DNA of 64,000 nucleotides, taken from positions 124,001 through 188,000 of the forward strand of contig NZ_JAVRHN010000001.1 in assembly GCF_031846645.1 (NCBI RefSeq), given 5' to 3'. Positions 17,358 through 26,017 of the stretch are shown piece by piece. Source of the stretch: Autumnicola psychrophila. Lineage in GTDB: Bacteria > Bacteroidota > Bacteroidia > Flavobacteriales > Flavobacteriaceae. A model generated the notes under the pieces. The model had not been told where the DNA came from. It saw only the letters and a list, made by a program, of their open reading frames with translations, and ran no database searches. The position numbers were made by a program, and so were the translations under genes. Positions within the stretch are counted from its first letter, which is position 1, and the number at the start of each line of letters is the position of its first letter.

Positions 17358-18632
17358 ATGAACAAACCGCTAGCAGAACGATTAAGGCCGCAAAAATTAG
17401 AAGACTATTTGAGTCAGCAGCACCTTGTGGGAGAGAAAGGTGCACTTAAGCAACAGCTGAAACAGGGAATTATACCCTCCATGATTTTCTGGGGTCCCCC
17501 AGGAGTGGGGAAAACCACGCTCGCCAACATTATTGCCGAAGAATCGAGTCGACCGTTTTTCACTCTTAGCGCAATTAGCAGCGGAGTAAAAGACGTCAGA
17601 GAGGTTATTGAAAAAGCCAAAAAAAGCGACGGACTTTTCACAACGAAGAGCCCTATCCTTTTTATAGACGAAATTCACCGCTTTAGTAAATCCCAACAGG
17701 ACTCTCTATTAGGAGCAGTAGAGAAAGGCTGGGTCACTTTAATAGGAGCAACCACAGAGAACCCAAGTTTTGAGGTTATTTCGGCACTTCTTTCCAGGTG
17801 TCAGGTTTATGTATTAAAACCGTTTACTAAGGATGATCTTATAGCCCTGCTTCAACGTGCTATGAAAGAAGATTCGATAATTGCTTCCAGAAAGGTTCAC
17901 TTAAAAGAAACAGAGGCTCTACTGCGATTAAGCGGCGGCGATGCCCGTAAGCTTCTTAATATATTTGAATTATTAGTGACTTCAACTGAAGACGGGGTGG
18001 AAATCACTAATGACCTCGTTTTTGAAAAGGTTCAACAAAATACTGTGCTCTACGATAAAACCGGAGAGCAACATTATGATATCGTTTCGGCTTTTATTAA
18101 GTCTATAAGAGGGAGTGATCCTAACGGGGCAGTATATTGGCTCGCACGTATGATAGAAGGCGGTGAAGATGTCAAATTCATTGCCCGTAGATTATTAATA
18201 TTAGCAAGTGAAGACATAGGAAATGCAAATCCCACAGCACTTGTCATCGCCAACAACACTTTTCAGGCGGTAACCACTATTGGTTATCCTGAAGCCCGGA
18301 TAATATTAAGCCAATGTACTACTTATCTGGCCACCTCTCCAAAGAGTAATGCAGCTTACATGGCAATTAATAATGCCATAAGCGTGGTAAAGAAAACAGG
18401 TAATTTATCTGTTCCTATGGCTATAAGAAACGCTCCTACAAAATTAATGAAAGACTTAGGTTATGGAGATAATTATAAATATGCCCATAACTACGAAGGT
18501 AATTTTGTACAGGAAGAATTCTTACCTGAAGAAATAAAAAACACAAAACTGTATGAGCCGGGTCAAAACCAGCGGGAAAATGCACAAAGAGAATTTTTAA
18601 AAAAGCGCTGGAAGAATAAGTATGACTACTAA
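17358..18632 (+). CDS. rarA: Replication-associated recombination protein A (RarA/MgsA AAA+ ATPase)
   Basis: 424 residues, normal for RarA. Walker A is GPPGVGKT (46-53), Walker B LFIDEIHR (101-108), sensor 1 around GATTENPSF. The C-terminal half has the MgsA tetramerisation and AAA-associated domain (IKSIRGSDPNGAVYWLARMIEGGEDVKFIARR). RarA acts at stalled replication forks together with SSB. The gene stands alone on the plus strand; its last 4 bases overlap the end of the convergent exported-protein gene. No second copy is visible. Confidence 0.94.
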   Translation: MNKPLAERLRPQKLEDYLSQQHLVGEKGALKQQLKQGIIPSMIFWGPPGVGKTTLANIIAEESSRPFFTLSAISSGVKDVREVIEKAKKSDGLFTTKSPILFIDEIHRFSKSQQDSLLGAVEKGWVTLIGATTENPSFEVISALLSRCQVYVLKPFTKDDLIALLQRAMKEDSIIASRKVHLKETEALLRLSGGDARKLLNIFELLVTSTEDGVEITNDLVFEKVQQNTVLYDKTGEQHYDIVSAFIKSIRGSDPNGAVYWLARMIEGGEDVKFIARRLLILASEDIGNANPTALVIANNTFQAVTTIGYPEARIILSQCTTYLATSPKSNAAYMAINNAISVVKKTGNLSVPMAIRNAPTKLMKDLGYGDNYKYAHNYEGNFVQEEFLPEEIKNTKLYEPGQNQRENAQREFLKKRWKNKYDY

Positions 18633-19477
18633 TCCTGAATCCGATAAACAGTTTTTATCATTTCATTTCTATTTTTATCAAAATACTCTACCACAAGATT
18701 TCCTTCAGTATCAAAATATGCCAATCCCTGTTTAGTAATTGAAGAATAGATAAAGCTATCCTGTCCTTCAGATTTTATGAGAGACGCAAAAGGCTCTGCC
18801 ATTCCTTTCTGGAAGAACGAAAATCCGGAATTACTTTCTTCGAGAAAATAAACGGCATTATCAAGAACATAGTAGTCACCATTCTCCTCAGTAATTTCAT
18901 TTCCCGTCACTTCTTCTTCAATCTCTTCATCCTCCTGTTCACCATCTATGGCAATTTGGGAATTTTTCTCCGGGATTTCAGTAACCACTTCACCCTGGAC
19001 AGCAGCTACTGCTGTAATGGCATCTTTACCAGCAGTCTCAGCGTCGCGCTCCGAATACTGGTATTTTAACTCTTCCAAAGATTTAAATGCTTCTCTTAAA
19101 GCTTCGTGATGTGCCGCTTTAAATTCTTTTTCGCGACTTGTACCTTCTTCAGATCGAAAAATAACTTCTCCATCGCAGTTTTCTAATAAAACTACAAGCT
19201 TAGTGACAAAAAGACCGGAATCCTCCTCTACATTAGCATACAAGCCTAAACAGCCATTAGCTTTAAGATCGGATGGTTTTTGCTCAGATTTCATAAAGGC
19301 GTTGAAATTATATTTCTCAAAGAGAAATTTCGTTAACGCATTTAACTGGTATTCATTTGGAGCATCTGAAAACTCAAATGATTCAGGAACAATCACATAC
19401 TTGTATTCGTTAAGGTTTTGCGATTTAACTGTTGTTACAGTCAAAAAAAGAGCAATGCTCAAAATGGCAATTTTCAT
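18629..19477 (-). CDS. Exported protein of unknown function
   Basis: I start at the ATG at 19475-19477 (MKIAILSIALFLTVTTVKSQ), which gives a clean signal peptide; a Met 6 codons upstream is possible. The mature part, about 260 residues, has an N-terminal domain rich in conserved-looking aromatic residues (YKYVIVPESFEFSDAPNEYQLN) that resembles flavobacterial periplasmic proteins of unknown role, an acidic linker (EQEDEEIEEEVTGNE), and a C-terminal portion with DTEGNLVVEYF. No catalytic motif. It heads a possible three-gene envelope cluster on the minus strand with the next two genes downstream only by orientation, since those lie upstream of it (19531-21488). Confidence 0.75.
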   Translation of the reverse strand: MKIAILSIALFLTVTTVKSQNLNEYKYVIVPESFEFSDAPNEYQLNALTKFLFEKYNFNAFMKSEQKPSDLKANGCLGLYANVEEDSGLFVTKLVVLLENCDGEVIFRSEEGTSREKEFKAAHHEALREAFKSLEELKYQYSERDAETAGKDAITAVAAVQGEVVTEIPEKNSQIAIDGEQEDEEIEEEVTGNEITEENGDYYVLDNAVYFLEESNSGFSFFQKGMAEPFASLIKSEGQDSFIYSSITKQGLAYFDTEGNLVVEYFDKNRNEMIKTVYRIQD

Positions 19478-19530
19478 ATGTATGTTTTTTATCACTCAAC
19501 CTCTTCATTCATGCAGGTGATTTTTGACTT

Positions 19531-20940
19531 TTAATTATCTTTAAAGATAAACTGCATCCCAAATTGAAGAGAAGTGCTGTGCGCTTTTGCGAAATTAGGA
19601 AATCCCAGTAAATTATTTGCTGCCAGATAAATATTAAAACTCCCAAAGGTCCTGTGAGCCATTAATCCTATGTTTGTAAATGAATAATCATCAATTGTAT
19701 AGGCCGCCCGTAGTCCAAAATTTTCAGTAAAAAGCTTATCGTAATATCCCGTCATAGAAAGTGTTATTCCCTTTGGACGATAAACTCCAGAAAGCAATAA
19801 TCCGGCAGCGTTCATGTATCGGGCTTCCTTTACAAGACGGTAATTACACGGCAGGAAAGCTCTTCCGAAGCCAAATTCCATAGTTGTATTAAATTTAACA
19901 GGTCGCCAGGTCACATAAGGATCTTCTAAGGTTTCGTCCTGCAAATTTGCGTCCACTTCATCTTCAAAAATGTCCCAGTAAGGAATAGCCTCTGTGTTTT
20001 CCTGTTCAGGAAATAGCGGTTCAATACCTTCAGTTTCGTAACTCCCGTAATAGCGATAATTCTCTACATCTGTTCGCTGAAACAAAATACCTATATCCTG
20101 TACCGCACCCGTAACAATAAATTGTTCATTTACCTTATAAGTAGCACCAAGGTCTAAACCCAAACCAAGGTTTCCGCCCAACATAGAACGCTTAAGTAAA
20201 TCGGCAGCAGCCTGATCTACAGTATTGTCTTCCTCATCTCTTAAACTCGCAAAGCCTGAAGTATTTACAACAACATCAATATTTGAAGCAGTTTGGCGGT
20301 AAAAGCCACTCCCTCCTTCATTAAGAGTTGTTGTAAAGGTTCCCTGATTATTTGTACTCTCTACATTAAAAATTCCTGAATACATCTTAGCTCTTGCCCC
20401 AATTGTAAGTCTGCTATTAAGTTTATGGTTAAGTCCTAAATGATAAACTGTTAACACTTCTGCTGTAAAAGAAGCTTGTGAGAAGTCGAAAGGCTGATTT
20501 ATATAGTTTGTATTCCCTTCATTTACTAAAATGGCCAAATCTTTTGGAAAATATGCAAACACATCTGTTTCCTGATAAACTCCGGCAGATAAATAATTTT
20601 GACGATCAAGTCTCCAACCAATGGATAAGATTTCCAATTGCTCATTTACAGAAAAATAATCCCTGTGAGTAAGTTCACGTATTGCATTTCTTACCCGTAG
20701 ATTCACATTGGGATTGGAATCATCAAAAATATCAAAAGCTGTTACACCGGTAGAACCGGCAGAAAGATGCACCTGTGAAAAAAAAGGTATTCCAAAATGT
20801 CCGCGGAAGCTTATTTCCGCTCCCGGATTGCTCATCAAGGTTTGCGGAAGACCGTCTACATTATAAAGCAGCGGTTTATTTTGAGAAAATAAAGATAATT
20901 GTATTGAAGAGAAAAAAAAAAGGTAAATTAATCCTCGCAT
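19531..20940 (-). CDS. DUF5723-like outer membrane barrel protein
   Basis: 469 residues. The N-terminus MRGLIYLFFFSSIQLSLFSQ is a signal peptide. The mature protein opens LLYNVDGLPQTLMSNPGAEI and has repeating amphipathic strands with aromatic residues (FGIPFFSQVHLSAGSTGVTAFDI), matching the DUF5723 family of FadL/PorV-like barrels as I recall it. It ends in FNIYLAANNLLGFPNF and KDN. The outer membrane location is inferred from strand pattern. It starts 2 bases after the lipoprotein gene ends, so the two are cotranscribed and may function together. Confidence 0.75.
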   Translation of the reverse strand: MRGLIYLFFFSSIQLSLFSQNKPLLYNVDGLPQTLMSNPGAEISFRGHFGIPFFSQVHLSAGSTGVTAFDIFDDSNPNVNLRVRNAIRELTHRDYFSVNEQLEILSIGWRLDRQNYLSAGVYQETDVFAYFPKDLAILVNEGNTNYINQPFDFSQASFTAEVLTVYHLGLNHKLNSRLTIGARAKMYSGIFNVESTNNQGTFTTTLNEGGSGFYRQTASNIDVVVNTSGFASLRDEEDNTVDQAAADLLKRSMLGGNLGLGLDLGATYKVNEQFIVTGAVQDIGILFQRTDVENYRYYGSYETEGIEPLFPEQENTEAIPYWDIFEDEVDANLQDETLEDPYVTWRPVKFNTTMEFGFGRAFLPCNYRLVKEARYMNAAGLLLSGVYRPKGITLSMTGYYDKLFTENFGLRAAYTIDDYSFTNIGLMAHRTFGSFNIYLAANNLLGFPNFAKAHSTSLQFGMQFIFKDN

Positions 20941-20942
20941 AG

Positions 20943-21488
20943 TTAAAACTCAAACTTGAAAAGTCCTTTAGAAGCAAATTCAAGATCGCCGGTAAAGGCT
21001 TCTTCATTTGTTTGGACTTCAAGTTCGACAACCATAATAATTGAATTCTTCACTTGCTCGATCCTATCTGCTCCCATCACTTCAATTCTTTCGGTCGACA
21101 CCGGATTATCAGAATTTCCAGGGGAAATCGGATAATTTATGCTAAACTGTTTTCTCCCCGACGCTGATAAAAAATGAACTCTGCTTACAAAAGCCTGAGG
21201 AAAGGTATTAATATTTCTAAAATAAAACTCAACAGAATTTAAATCATTTTGAATATAATCATCATCTAAAAATTCCAATCTTACTGTATCTCTAATAACT
21301 GTATGAATATCCTTAGTGACAGGATCCACAAAATCTGCTTCTCCTACCGAATATAATACAAGATTAGATTGAATATCCGGGCTTAGAACAATGTCATTTG
21401 CCTGGCTAAAATCTACATCTTTTACACAACCAGTAAAAACCCCAAAACAGAGAATTGTAACGTTAATTAAGATTGCAATCTTCTTCAT
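20943..21488 (-). CDS. Lipoprotein of unknown function
   Basis: 181 residues. The signal MKKIAILINVTILCFGVFTGC ends in a lipobox Cys (FTGC), followed by VKDVDFSQANDIVLSP. The remainder is beta-rich with an immunoglobulin-like feel (DTVRLEFLDDDYIQNDLNSVEFYFRN) and no enzyme motif. It directly precedes the DUF5723-like barrel gene with a 2-base spacer; a lipoprotein-barrel pair is suggested. I do not recognise a named family. Confidence 0.75.
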   Translation of the reverse strand: MKKIAILINVTILCFGVFTGCVKDVDFSQANDIVLSPDIQSNLVLYSVGEADFVDPVTKDIHTVIRDTVRLEFLDDDYIQNDLNSVEFYFRNINTFPQAFVSRVHFLSASGRKQFSINYPISPGNSDNPVSTERIEVMGADRIEQVKNSIIMVVELEVQTNEEAFTGDLEFASKGLFKFEF

Positions 21489-21540
21489 AGCTTTTCAAGC
21501 TCTAGAGTAATATGCAACGAACTTAACAAAACTTTAGTTT

Positions 21541-22230
21541 TTACAAAAACTTAACAAGTTCTTTTAACGTTTGAATTTGCTTTATGTCGGAATTTTCTTC
21601 CGTTCTATAATAGTCAAAATATATTGATTGAAAGCCAGAATTTTCTGAACCTAAAATATCAGCTTCGTAATTATCTCCTATCATTACTGACCTTTCAGCG
21701 ACAGCCTTGGCCTTTTCCAGAGCCTTTCTGAATATTAATCCGTTCGGCTTTTTTACTCCGGCTTCTTCCGAAGTAGTTATCGTATGAAAAAAATCTAAAA
21801 TTCCAGAAGTAGTCAATTTCCTACGCTGAACATTCTCAAAACCATTTGTAATAATATGGAGCTTATATTTATTCTTCAGATATGGTAAAATCTCTAGTGT
21901 ACCGGTGAGCAGGTGCGTATTTTTAGGTAAATATTCCATGTAATCTTTTGATAATCCGTAAATAACATCATCTGATGTTCTAAACTTCAAGGCGTCAAAA
22001 CTGTCCTTAAGCCTTCCGTAACGGAGCATCTCCTGAGAAATCTTATCATTTCTGTACAACTCCCAATACTTCAGGTTGATCTTTATATACACTCCCAAAA
22101 ATTCATCCAGGTTCAGCGGTATATCCCATTTTTTAAATATTTCTGAAAAGGTAAATCCGGAGTTTTTATCAAAATCCCACAATGTGTGATCCAAATCAAA
22201 AAAAACATGTTCAATGTTACTTAATTTCAT
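21541..22230 (-). CDS. YjjG-family noncanonical pyrimidine nucleotidase (HAD)
   Basis: 229 residues, normal for YjjG/YfnB. HAD motif I is FFDLDHTLWDF with nucleophile D12 and acid/base D14; motif II is HIITNGFENVQ; motif III Lys lies in VKKPNGLIF; motif IV is MIGDNYEADI. The family dephosphorylates dUMP, UMP and damaged pyrimidine nucleotides. Its start codon overlaps the end of the upstream deacetylase-like gene by 14 bases, implying cotranscription. Substrate range is inferred from the family. Confidence 0.9.
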   Translation of the reverse strand: MKLSNIEHVFFDLDHTLWDFDKNSGFTFSEIFKKWDIPLNLDEFLGVYIKINLKYWELYRNDKISQEMLRYGRLKDSFDALKFRTSDDVIYGLSKDYMEYLPKNTHLLTGTLEILPYLKNKYKLHIITNGFENVQRRKLTTSGILDFFHTITTSEEAGVKKPNGLIFRKALEKAKAVAERSVMIGDNYEADILGSENSGFQSIYFDYYRTEENSDIKQIQTLKELVKFL

Positions 22231-23506
22231 AAATCATTTTCACTAAATTATAGTAAGTTTCCGCTTGAGCATATTCAGAGAAATCCTGATTTCTAAAAAT
22301 TGCCCGAAATTCCCCTCCTACTTCACGCACCTGATTTATCGCTTTTTGAACATCTTCAAAAGCTTTTTCAGGTTTAACATCTTCAAAAATTGCCGAATTA
22401 AAAACATAAGGATGAACGAGTAATGGAGTAGTTACTTCCATGTTAATATCATAAAACAGGAAAGGCGTACATGTTCCGGCACGAAATCCCAGTGCGTCGG
22501 GATAGCCCATAGAAAAATCGTTCTTCACCTCCAGCTCCACCAGATTATTAAAATTTTCAGGCAAAGAAAGGTCGTGGCTGGAATTTAAGGAATACTCCAG
22601 TGAGCTGTGAATAATATTTTCCATTCTTAGCTTTTCTGTCCTGAGCGTTTTCATGTCCCGAACTGCGTAATAGCCAAGCAGTAATCCCACTTTGGCGTAG
22701 TCTCCCACATATTTTATAACAGATCTATAAGGGATACGATTGTGATTAATATTTCTATCGTGAATAGTAAAATCGCTTAACTGAAACATAAAGTACATCT
22801 TCAATTTATGTTCTTTTATGAGAGCTATTAGATCTTCAAATATATTGAATGGATCGTTCTTTACCTTAAAAGCCACTTTAAGACGATCAAAAACCTTGGT
22901 AAGGCTCAGCCTGAAAAAATCACGTTGCATTCCCGCAATAGTCCGGAGAATACCCTTGTTCTTGTAACCAAAGACATGCTCTACAGCTATAATAATATTA
23001 GATGAAAATTTTTTGGACTGCACCTCCATGTGTGGAAATCGCTCTGCCAGGACATCCTGAAACTTAAGCGCCCACTTATCTACTACGGGAGAGCTTAAAA
23101 AACCCTTCTGATAAGCCAGGCTTTCTACAACAGGAAAACGTTCTGCCTCATCTTTCACATGGGGGACATATTCCTCATACCTGCTCAAAAGAAAAAACGA
23201 GGATGCGAAAATATCGAAAGGCAGTGCACTGGCTTCTGAAACAGGAAAAAAGCAAACAGAATCTTCCCAGGGGAGCACCTTAATTTCAACTTCAGAAAAA
23301 CCCTGCTCCATTAGAAGGTCTACCCTCTGAACAAATAATTCGTTTCCCAGGGCTTGCTTTCCATAAGATAATTTCATCCCGTCATGGGCGATAAACTCCT
23401 CTATCTTGGAGGTGAATTTTATAGATATCCCTAATATTCCCGTACAAATATGCTTGAAAATATAGATTATACGTGGTGTAATTTTTTGTGTATAAATGAG
23501 TAGCAT
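22217..23506 (-). CDS. Polysaccharide deacetylase-like protein with N-terminal domain
   Basis: 429 residues from the Met at 23506 (MLLIYTQKITPRIIYIFKHI). A frame open further upstream to 23566 would overlap radC and is not conserved-looking. The protein has an N-terminal half typical of a Bacteroidota family of polysaccharide deacetylase-like proteins (VSEASALPFDIFASSFFLLSRYEEY, with FPVVESLAYQKGFL), and a C-terminal NodB-like region (YFMFQLSDFTIHDRNINHNRIPYRSVI). The canonical metal triad is not obvious, so catalytic activity is uncertain. It might act on an exopolysaccharide or on peptidoglycan. It sits between radC and the yjjG-like gene. Confidence 0.75.
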   Translation of the reverse strand: MLLIYTQKITPRIIYIFKHICTGILGISIKFTSKIEEFIAHDGMKLSYGKQALGNELFVQRVDLLMEQGFSEVEIKVLPWEDSVCFFPVSEASALPFDIFASSFFLLSRYEEYVPHVKDEAERFPVVESLAYQKGFLSSPVVDKWALKFQDVLAERFPHMEVQSKKFSSNIIIAVEHVFGYKNKGILRTIAGMQRDFFRLSLTKVFDRLKVAFKVKNDPFNIFEDLIALIKEHKLKMYFMFQLSDFTIHDRNINHNRIPYRSVIKYVGDYAKVGLLLGYYAVRDMKTLRTEKLRMENIIHSSLEYSLNSSHDLSLPENFNNLVELEVKNDFSMGYPDALGFRAGTCTPFLFYDINMEVTTPLLVHPYVFNSAIFEDVKPEKAFEDVQKAINQVREVGGEFRAIFRNQDFSEYAQAETYYNLVKMIYEIK

Positions 23507-23516
23507 GCAAAAAATA

Positions 23517-24215
23517 TTATAAGATACCTTCGTCTGCGAAGCTAAAGTAGGATTTTTCAGTAACAATAATATGGTCCAGGACCTTTATATCCAGGCTTTC
23601 AGAGGCTGTTTTCATTTTTTGAGTTAGCTGCTTATCTGCCGCGCTAGGCGCCAGGTTGCCTGAAGGATGATTATGTACAAGTATAATAGCAGTCGCCCCT
23701 AATTCCAATGCTTTTCTAAGGGTAATCCTTACATCCACCAACGTACCAGTTATTCCCCCTTTGCTTAACTGAAGCTGATCCAGGACTTTATTGGAATTAT
23801 TTAGGTAAACTATCCAAAATTCCTCGTGCGGTAATTCTCCTATTATCGGTTGCATCAATTCGAACACAGAATTACTGGAAGTAATCTTTTTTCTATCCAA
23901 GGCTTCCTCTACCCTACGCCTTCGCCCCAGCTCCAGGGCAGCCACTATGGTAATCGCTTTTGCTGTACCAATTCCCTTAAATTCGCACAGCTGAGGAATA
24001 CCCAGCCTCCCCAGTTCACTCAGATTATTTTTTGTTGAAGCCAGGATTCGCTTACTCAGTTCCACAGCACTTTCATTCCTGTTTCCAGAACCAATAAGAA
24101 TTGCTATAAGTTCTGAATCACTTAAACTTACTCTGCCCTTCTGAAGTAATTTTTCCCGGGGCCGGTCTCCCTCTGCCCAATTCTTGATACTAATTGATTC
24201 ACGTTCCATGGTCAT
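23517..24215 (-). CDS. radC: RadC/JAB-domain protein
   Basis: 232 residues, normal for RadC. A helix-hairpin-helix segment (GIGTAKA, 81-87) precedes a JAB metalloprotease-like domain with H181-x-H183-PSG and D194 (HNHPSGNLAPSAAD), the complete zinc-binding pattern. Despite the historic name, a repair role is not established. The start could be the Met at codon 3. The stop lies 10 bases before the next gene on the same strand. Chromosomal context, not a mobile element copy. Confidence 0.92.
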   Translation of the reverse strand: MTMERESISIKNWAEGDRPREKLLQKGRVSLSDSELIAILIGSGNRNESAVELSKRILASTKNNLSELGRLGIPQLCEFKGIGTAKAITIVAALELGRRRRVEEALDRKKITSSNSVFELMQPIIGELPHEEFWIVYLNNSNKVLDQLQLSKGGITGTLVDVRITLRKALELGATAIILVHNHPSGNLAPSAADKQLTQKMKTASESLDIKVLDHIIVTEKSYFSFADEGIL

Positions 24216-24273
24216 AATAGATTAAAGATAAAAAATGCATTCATTTAGACGCATTAAAACCACTGAAAATGAA

Positions 24274-25632
24274 TTATTTATTAACCCAGGTCCTTACTTC
24301 ATCAAAATCCAGCCCACCATAATTCCCACTGCTCATTAGAAGAAGTACTGAATTTTTTAGTTCCAGGTTTTTTAAAGCTGAGTGAAGCTGAGCCGGATTT
24401 GTGAAAACTTTGAGGTGAGCATTTTGAAATGCTGAATAAATTTGCTCTTCAGAAATAGAATCGAGCTTCTTTAGCTTTACCGCTTCAGGTGAATAAAACA
24501 CAAAAGCTTCATCGGCAGTGTCCAGACTTCCTTCATAATGCTTTAAGAAATCAGCATTTAAACTACTGTAGGTGTGCAACTCAAGACACGCCACCACTTT
24601 ACGGCTCGAAAATTGCTCTTTTACAGCTGTCGTAGTAGCTCTTACTTTAGAAGGGCTATGTGCAAAATCTTTAAATATAATAGCTGAATCAGCTTCAGCT
24701 ATTTTTTCCAATCTCTTCGATGCCCCTCTAAAAGTGGCAATTGCCTCATAAAATTCAGCTTCATCAATCCCCATGTGCTGGCAAATCCATTTTGCACCAG
24801 CAAGATTGCTCAGGTTATGTTTTCCGAAGATCTCAAGAGGCATTTCCCCTTCCGGGGTGGTTACAATCGTTTTTTTATTTTCTATAGAATATTCGGGAGC
24901 GTGGTAAGGATGTTTTCTTATCGGATTCTTCGTCTCTTCCGCAATTCTTCGCAATTCTGTATCTTCTTCATTATATACCAAAATTCCACCATTCACAATT
25001 GAGTCCACAAATACTTCAAATTGTTTAACATAACCTTCATAATCAGGAAAAACATTAATATGATCCCACGCTATACCACTGAGTAAAGCAATGTTAGGCT
25101 TATACAAATGAAATTTAGGTCTAAGGTCTATTGGAGAAGACAAATATTCATCTCCTTCTATAAGAATAAAATCATTGTCTTCTGTGAGGTGTACCGAATT
25201 TTCATAACCATCCAAAGCTGCACCCACCATATAATCTATAGCTTTATCGTGATAATGCATTACATGAAGAATCATAGAGGTAATACTGGTTTTACCATGG
25301 GACCCCCCTATAACTACTCTCGTTTTATCTTTGGACTGTTCAAACAAAAATTCAGGATATGAAAAAATTTGCAGTCCAAGCTCTTTTGCCTTTTTTAATT
25401 CAGGATTATCCTCTTTTGCATGCATACCCAAAATAACAGCATCCAGATCTGAGCTAACTTTGGAAGGAAACCAGCCTTCTTCCCCTGGCAGGATACCTTT
25501 TTCCTTAAGTTTAGATCTTGAAGGTTCAAATATGGCATCATCACTACCTGATATTTCATAACCTTTATCTTTTAATGCTATTGCCAATGCATGCATGGCA
25601 CTACCGCCAATGGCGATAAAATGAAGTTTCAT
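24274..25632 (-). CDS. mpl: UDP-N-acetylmuramate:L-Ala-gamma-D-Glu-meso-DAP ligase
   Basis: 452 residues. The start at 25632 (MKLHFIAIGG) is preferred because a -7 promoter box occupies 25647-25654, overlapping an in-frame upstream ATG. The N-terminal Mur ligase fold has IAIGGSAMHALA (7-18); the ATP-binding loop is GGSHGKTS (109-116); central FDLRPKFHLYKPNIALLSGIAWDHINVF and the C-terminal Mur domain follow. Mpl reattaches recovered murein tripeptide to UDP-MurNAc in peptidoglycan recycling. Distinguished from MurC by the short linker and the GSDDAIFEPS motif. Confidence 0.92.
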   Translation of the reverse strand: MKLHFIAIGGSAMHALAIALKDKGYEISGSDDAIFEPSRSKLKEKGILPGEEGWFPSKVSSDLDAVILGMHAKEDNPELKKAKELGLQIFSYPEFLFEQSKDKTRVVIGGSHGKTSITSMILHVMHYHDKAIDYMVGAALDGYENSVHLTEDNDFILIEGDEYLSSPIDLRPKFHLYKPNIALLSGIAWDHINVFPDYEGYVKQFEVFVDSIVNGGILVYNEEDTELRRIAEETKNPIRKHPYHAPEYSIENKKTIVTTPEGEMPLEIFGKHNLSNLAGAKWICQHMGIDEAEFYEAIATFRGASKRLEKIAEADSAIIFKDFAHSPSKVRATTTAVKEQFSSRKVVACLELHTYSSLNADFLKHYEGSLDTADEAFVFYSPEAVKLKKLDSISEEQIYSAFQNAHLKVFTNPAQLHSALKNLELKNSVLLLMSSGNYGGLDFDEVRTWVNK

Positions 25633-25646
25633 AAGGCAAGTTTTCA

Positions 25647-25654
25647 CAAATGTA
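25647..25654 (-). promoter_or_regulatory. -7 box upstream of mpl
   Basis: TACATTTG on the minus strand matches TAnnTTTG. It lies 14 bases upstream of the preferred mpl ATG, giving a very short leader. No TTTG box is found at the ideal distance, so this is a partial match. Confidence 0.5.
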
Positions 25655-26017
25655 ATTTAATTTATTTTCTGAAGTAAATCTTACCGGCTAGTTTCCTCTT
25701 ATGGATTAGTATTTTTTAATATTTAAAATTAATCCTAAACTCATAAAGCCCCAATCGTTCAACAACTTTTAATATATCAATAGATATCAGTCGAATTTAT
25801 GGAACAAAATCCTGAAAATAAATACTTCAGAAGTTATACACCCCAATCACAGACAGTTTTTTAACAAAAAAGAATAGGAAAATGACGACATAGTATTAAT
25901 GTTTGTTAAACCTAAAGTTATTTTATTCCCTATTGTTAAAAATTATTCTAATATTTGTGCTTAATTTTTTAATTGAGTTTAATCCTAAAACTAATAGTTG
26001 AACCTAACACCTAGCCT
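25655..26017. other. Divergent intergenic region, mpl / T9SS module
   Basis: About 360 A/T-rich bases without coding potential, holding the leader of the large T9SS cargo gene. A TAATATTTG sequence near 25950 is one base off the promoter consensus. I see no convincing hairpin, repeat or riboswitch. Confidence 0.4.
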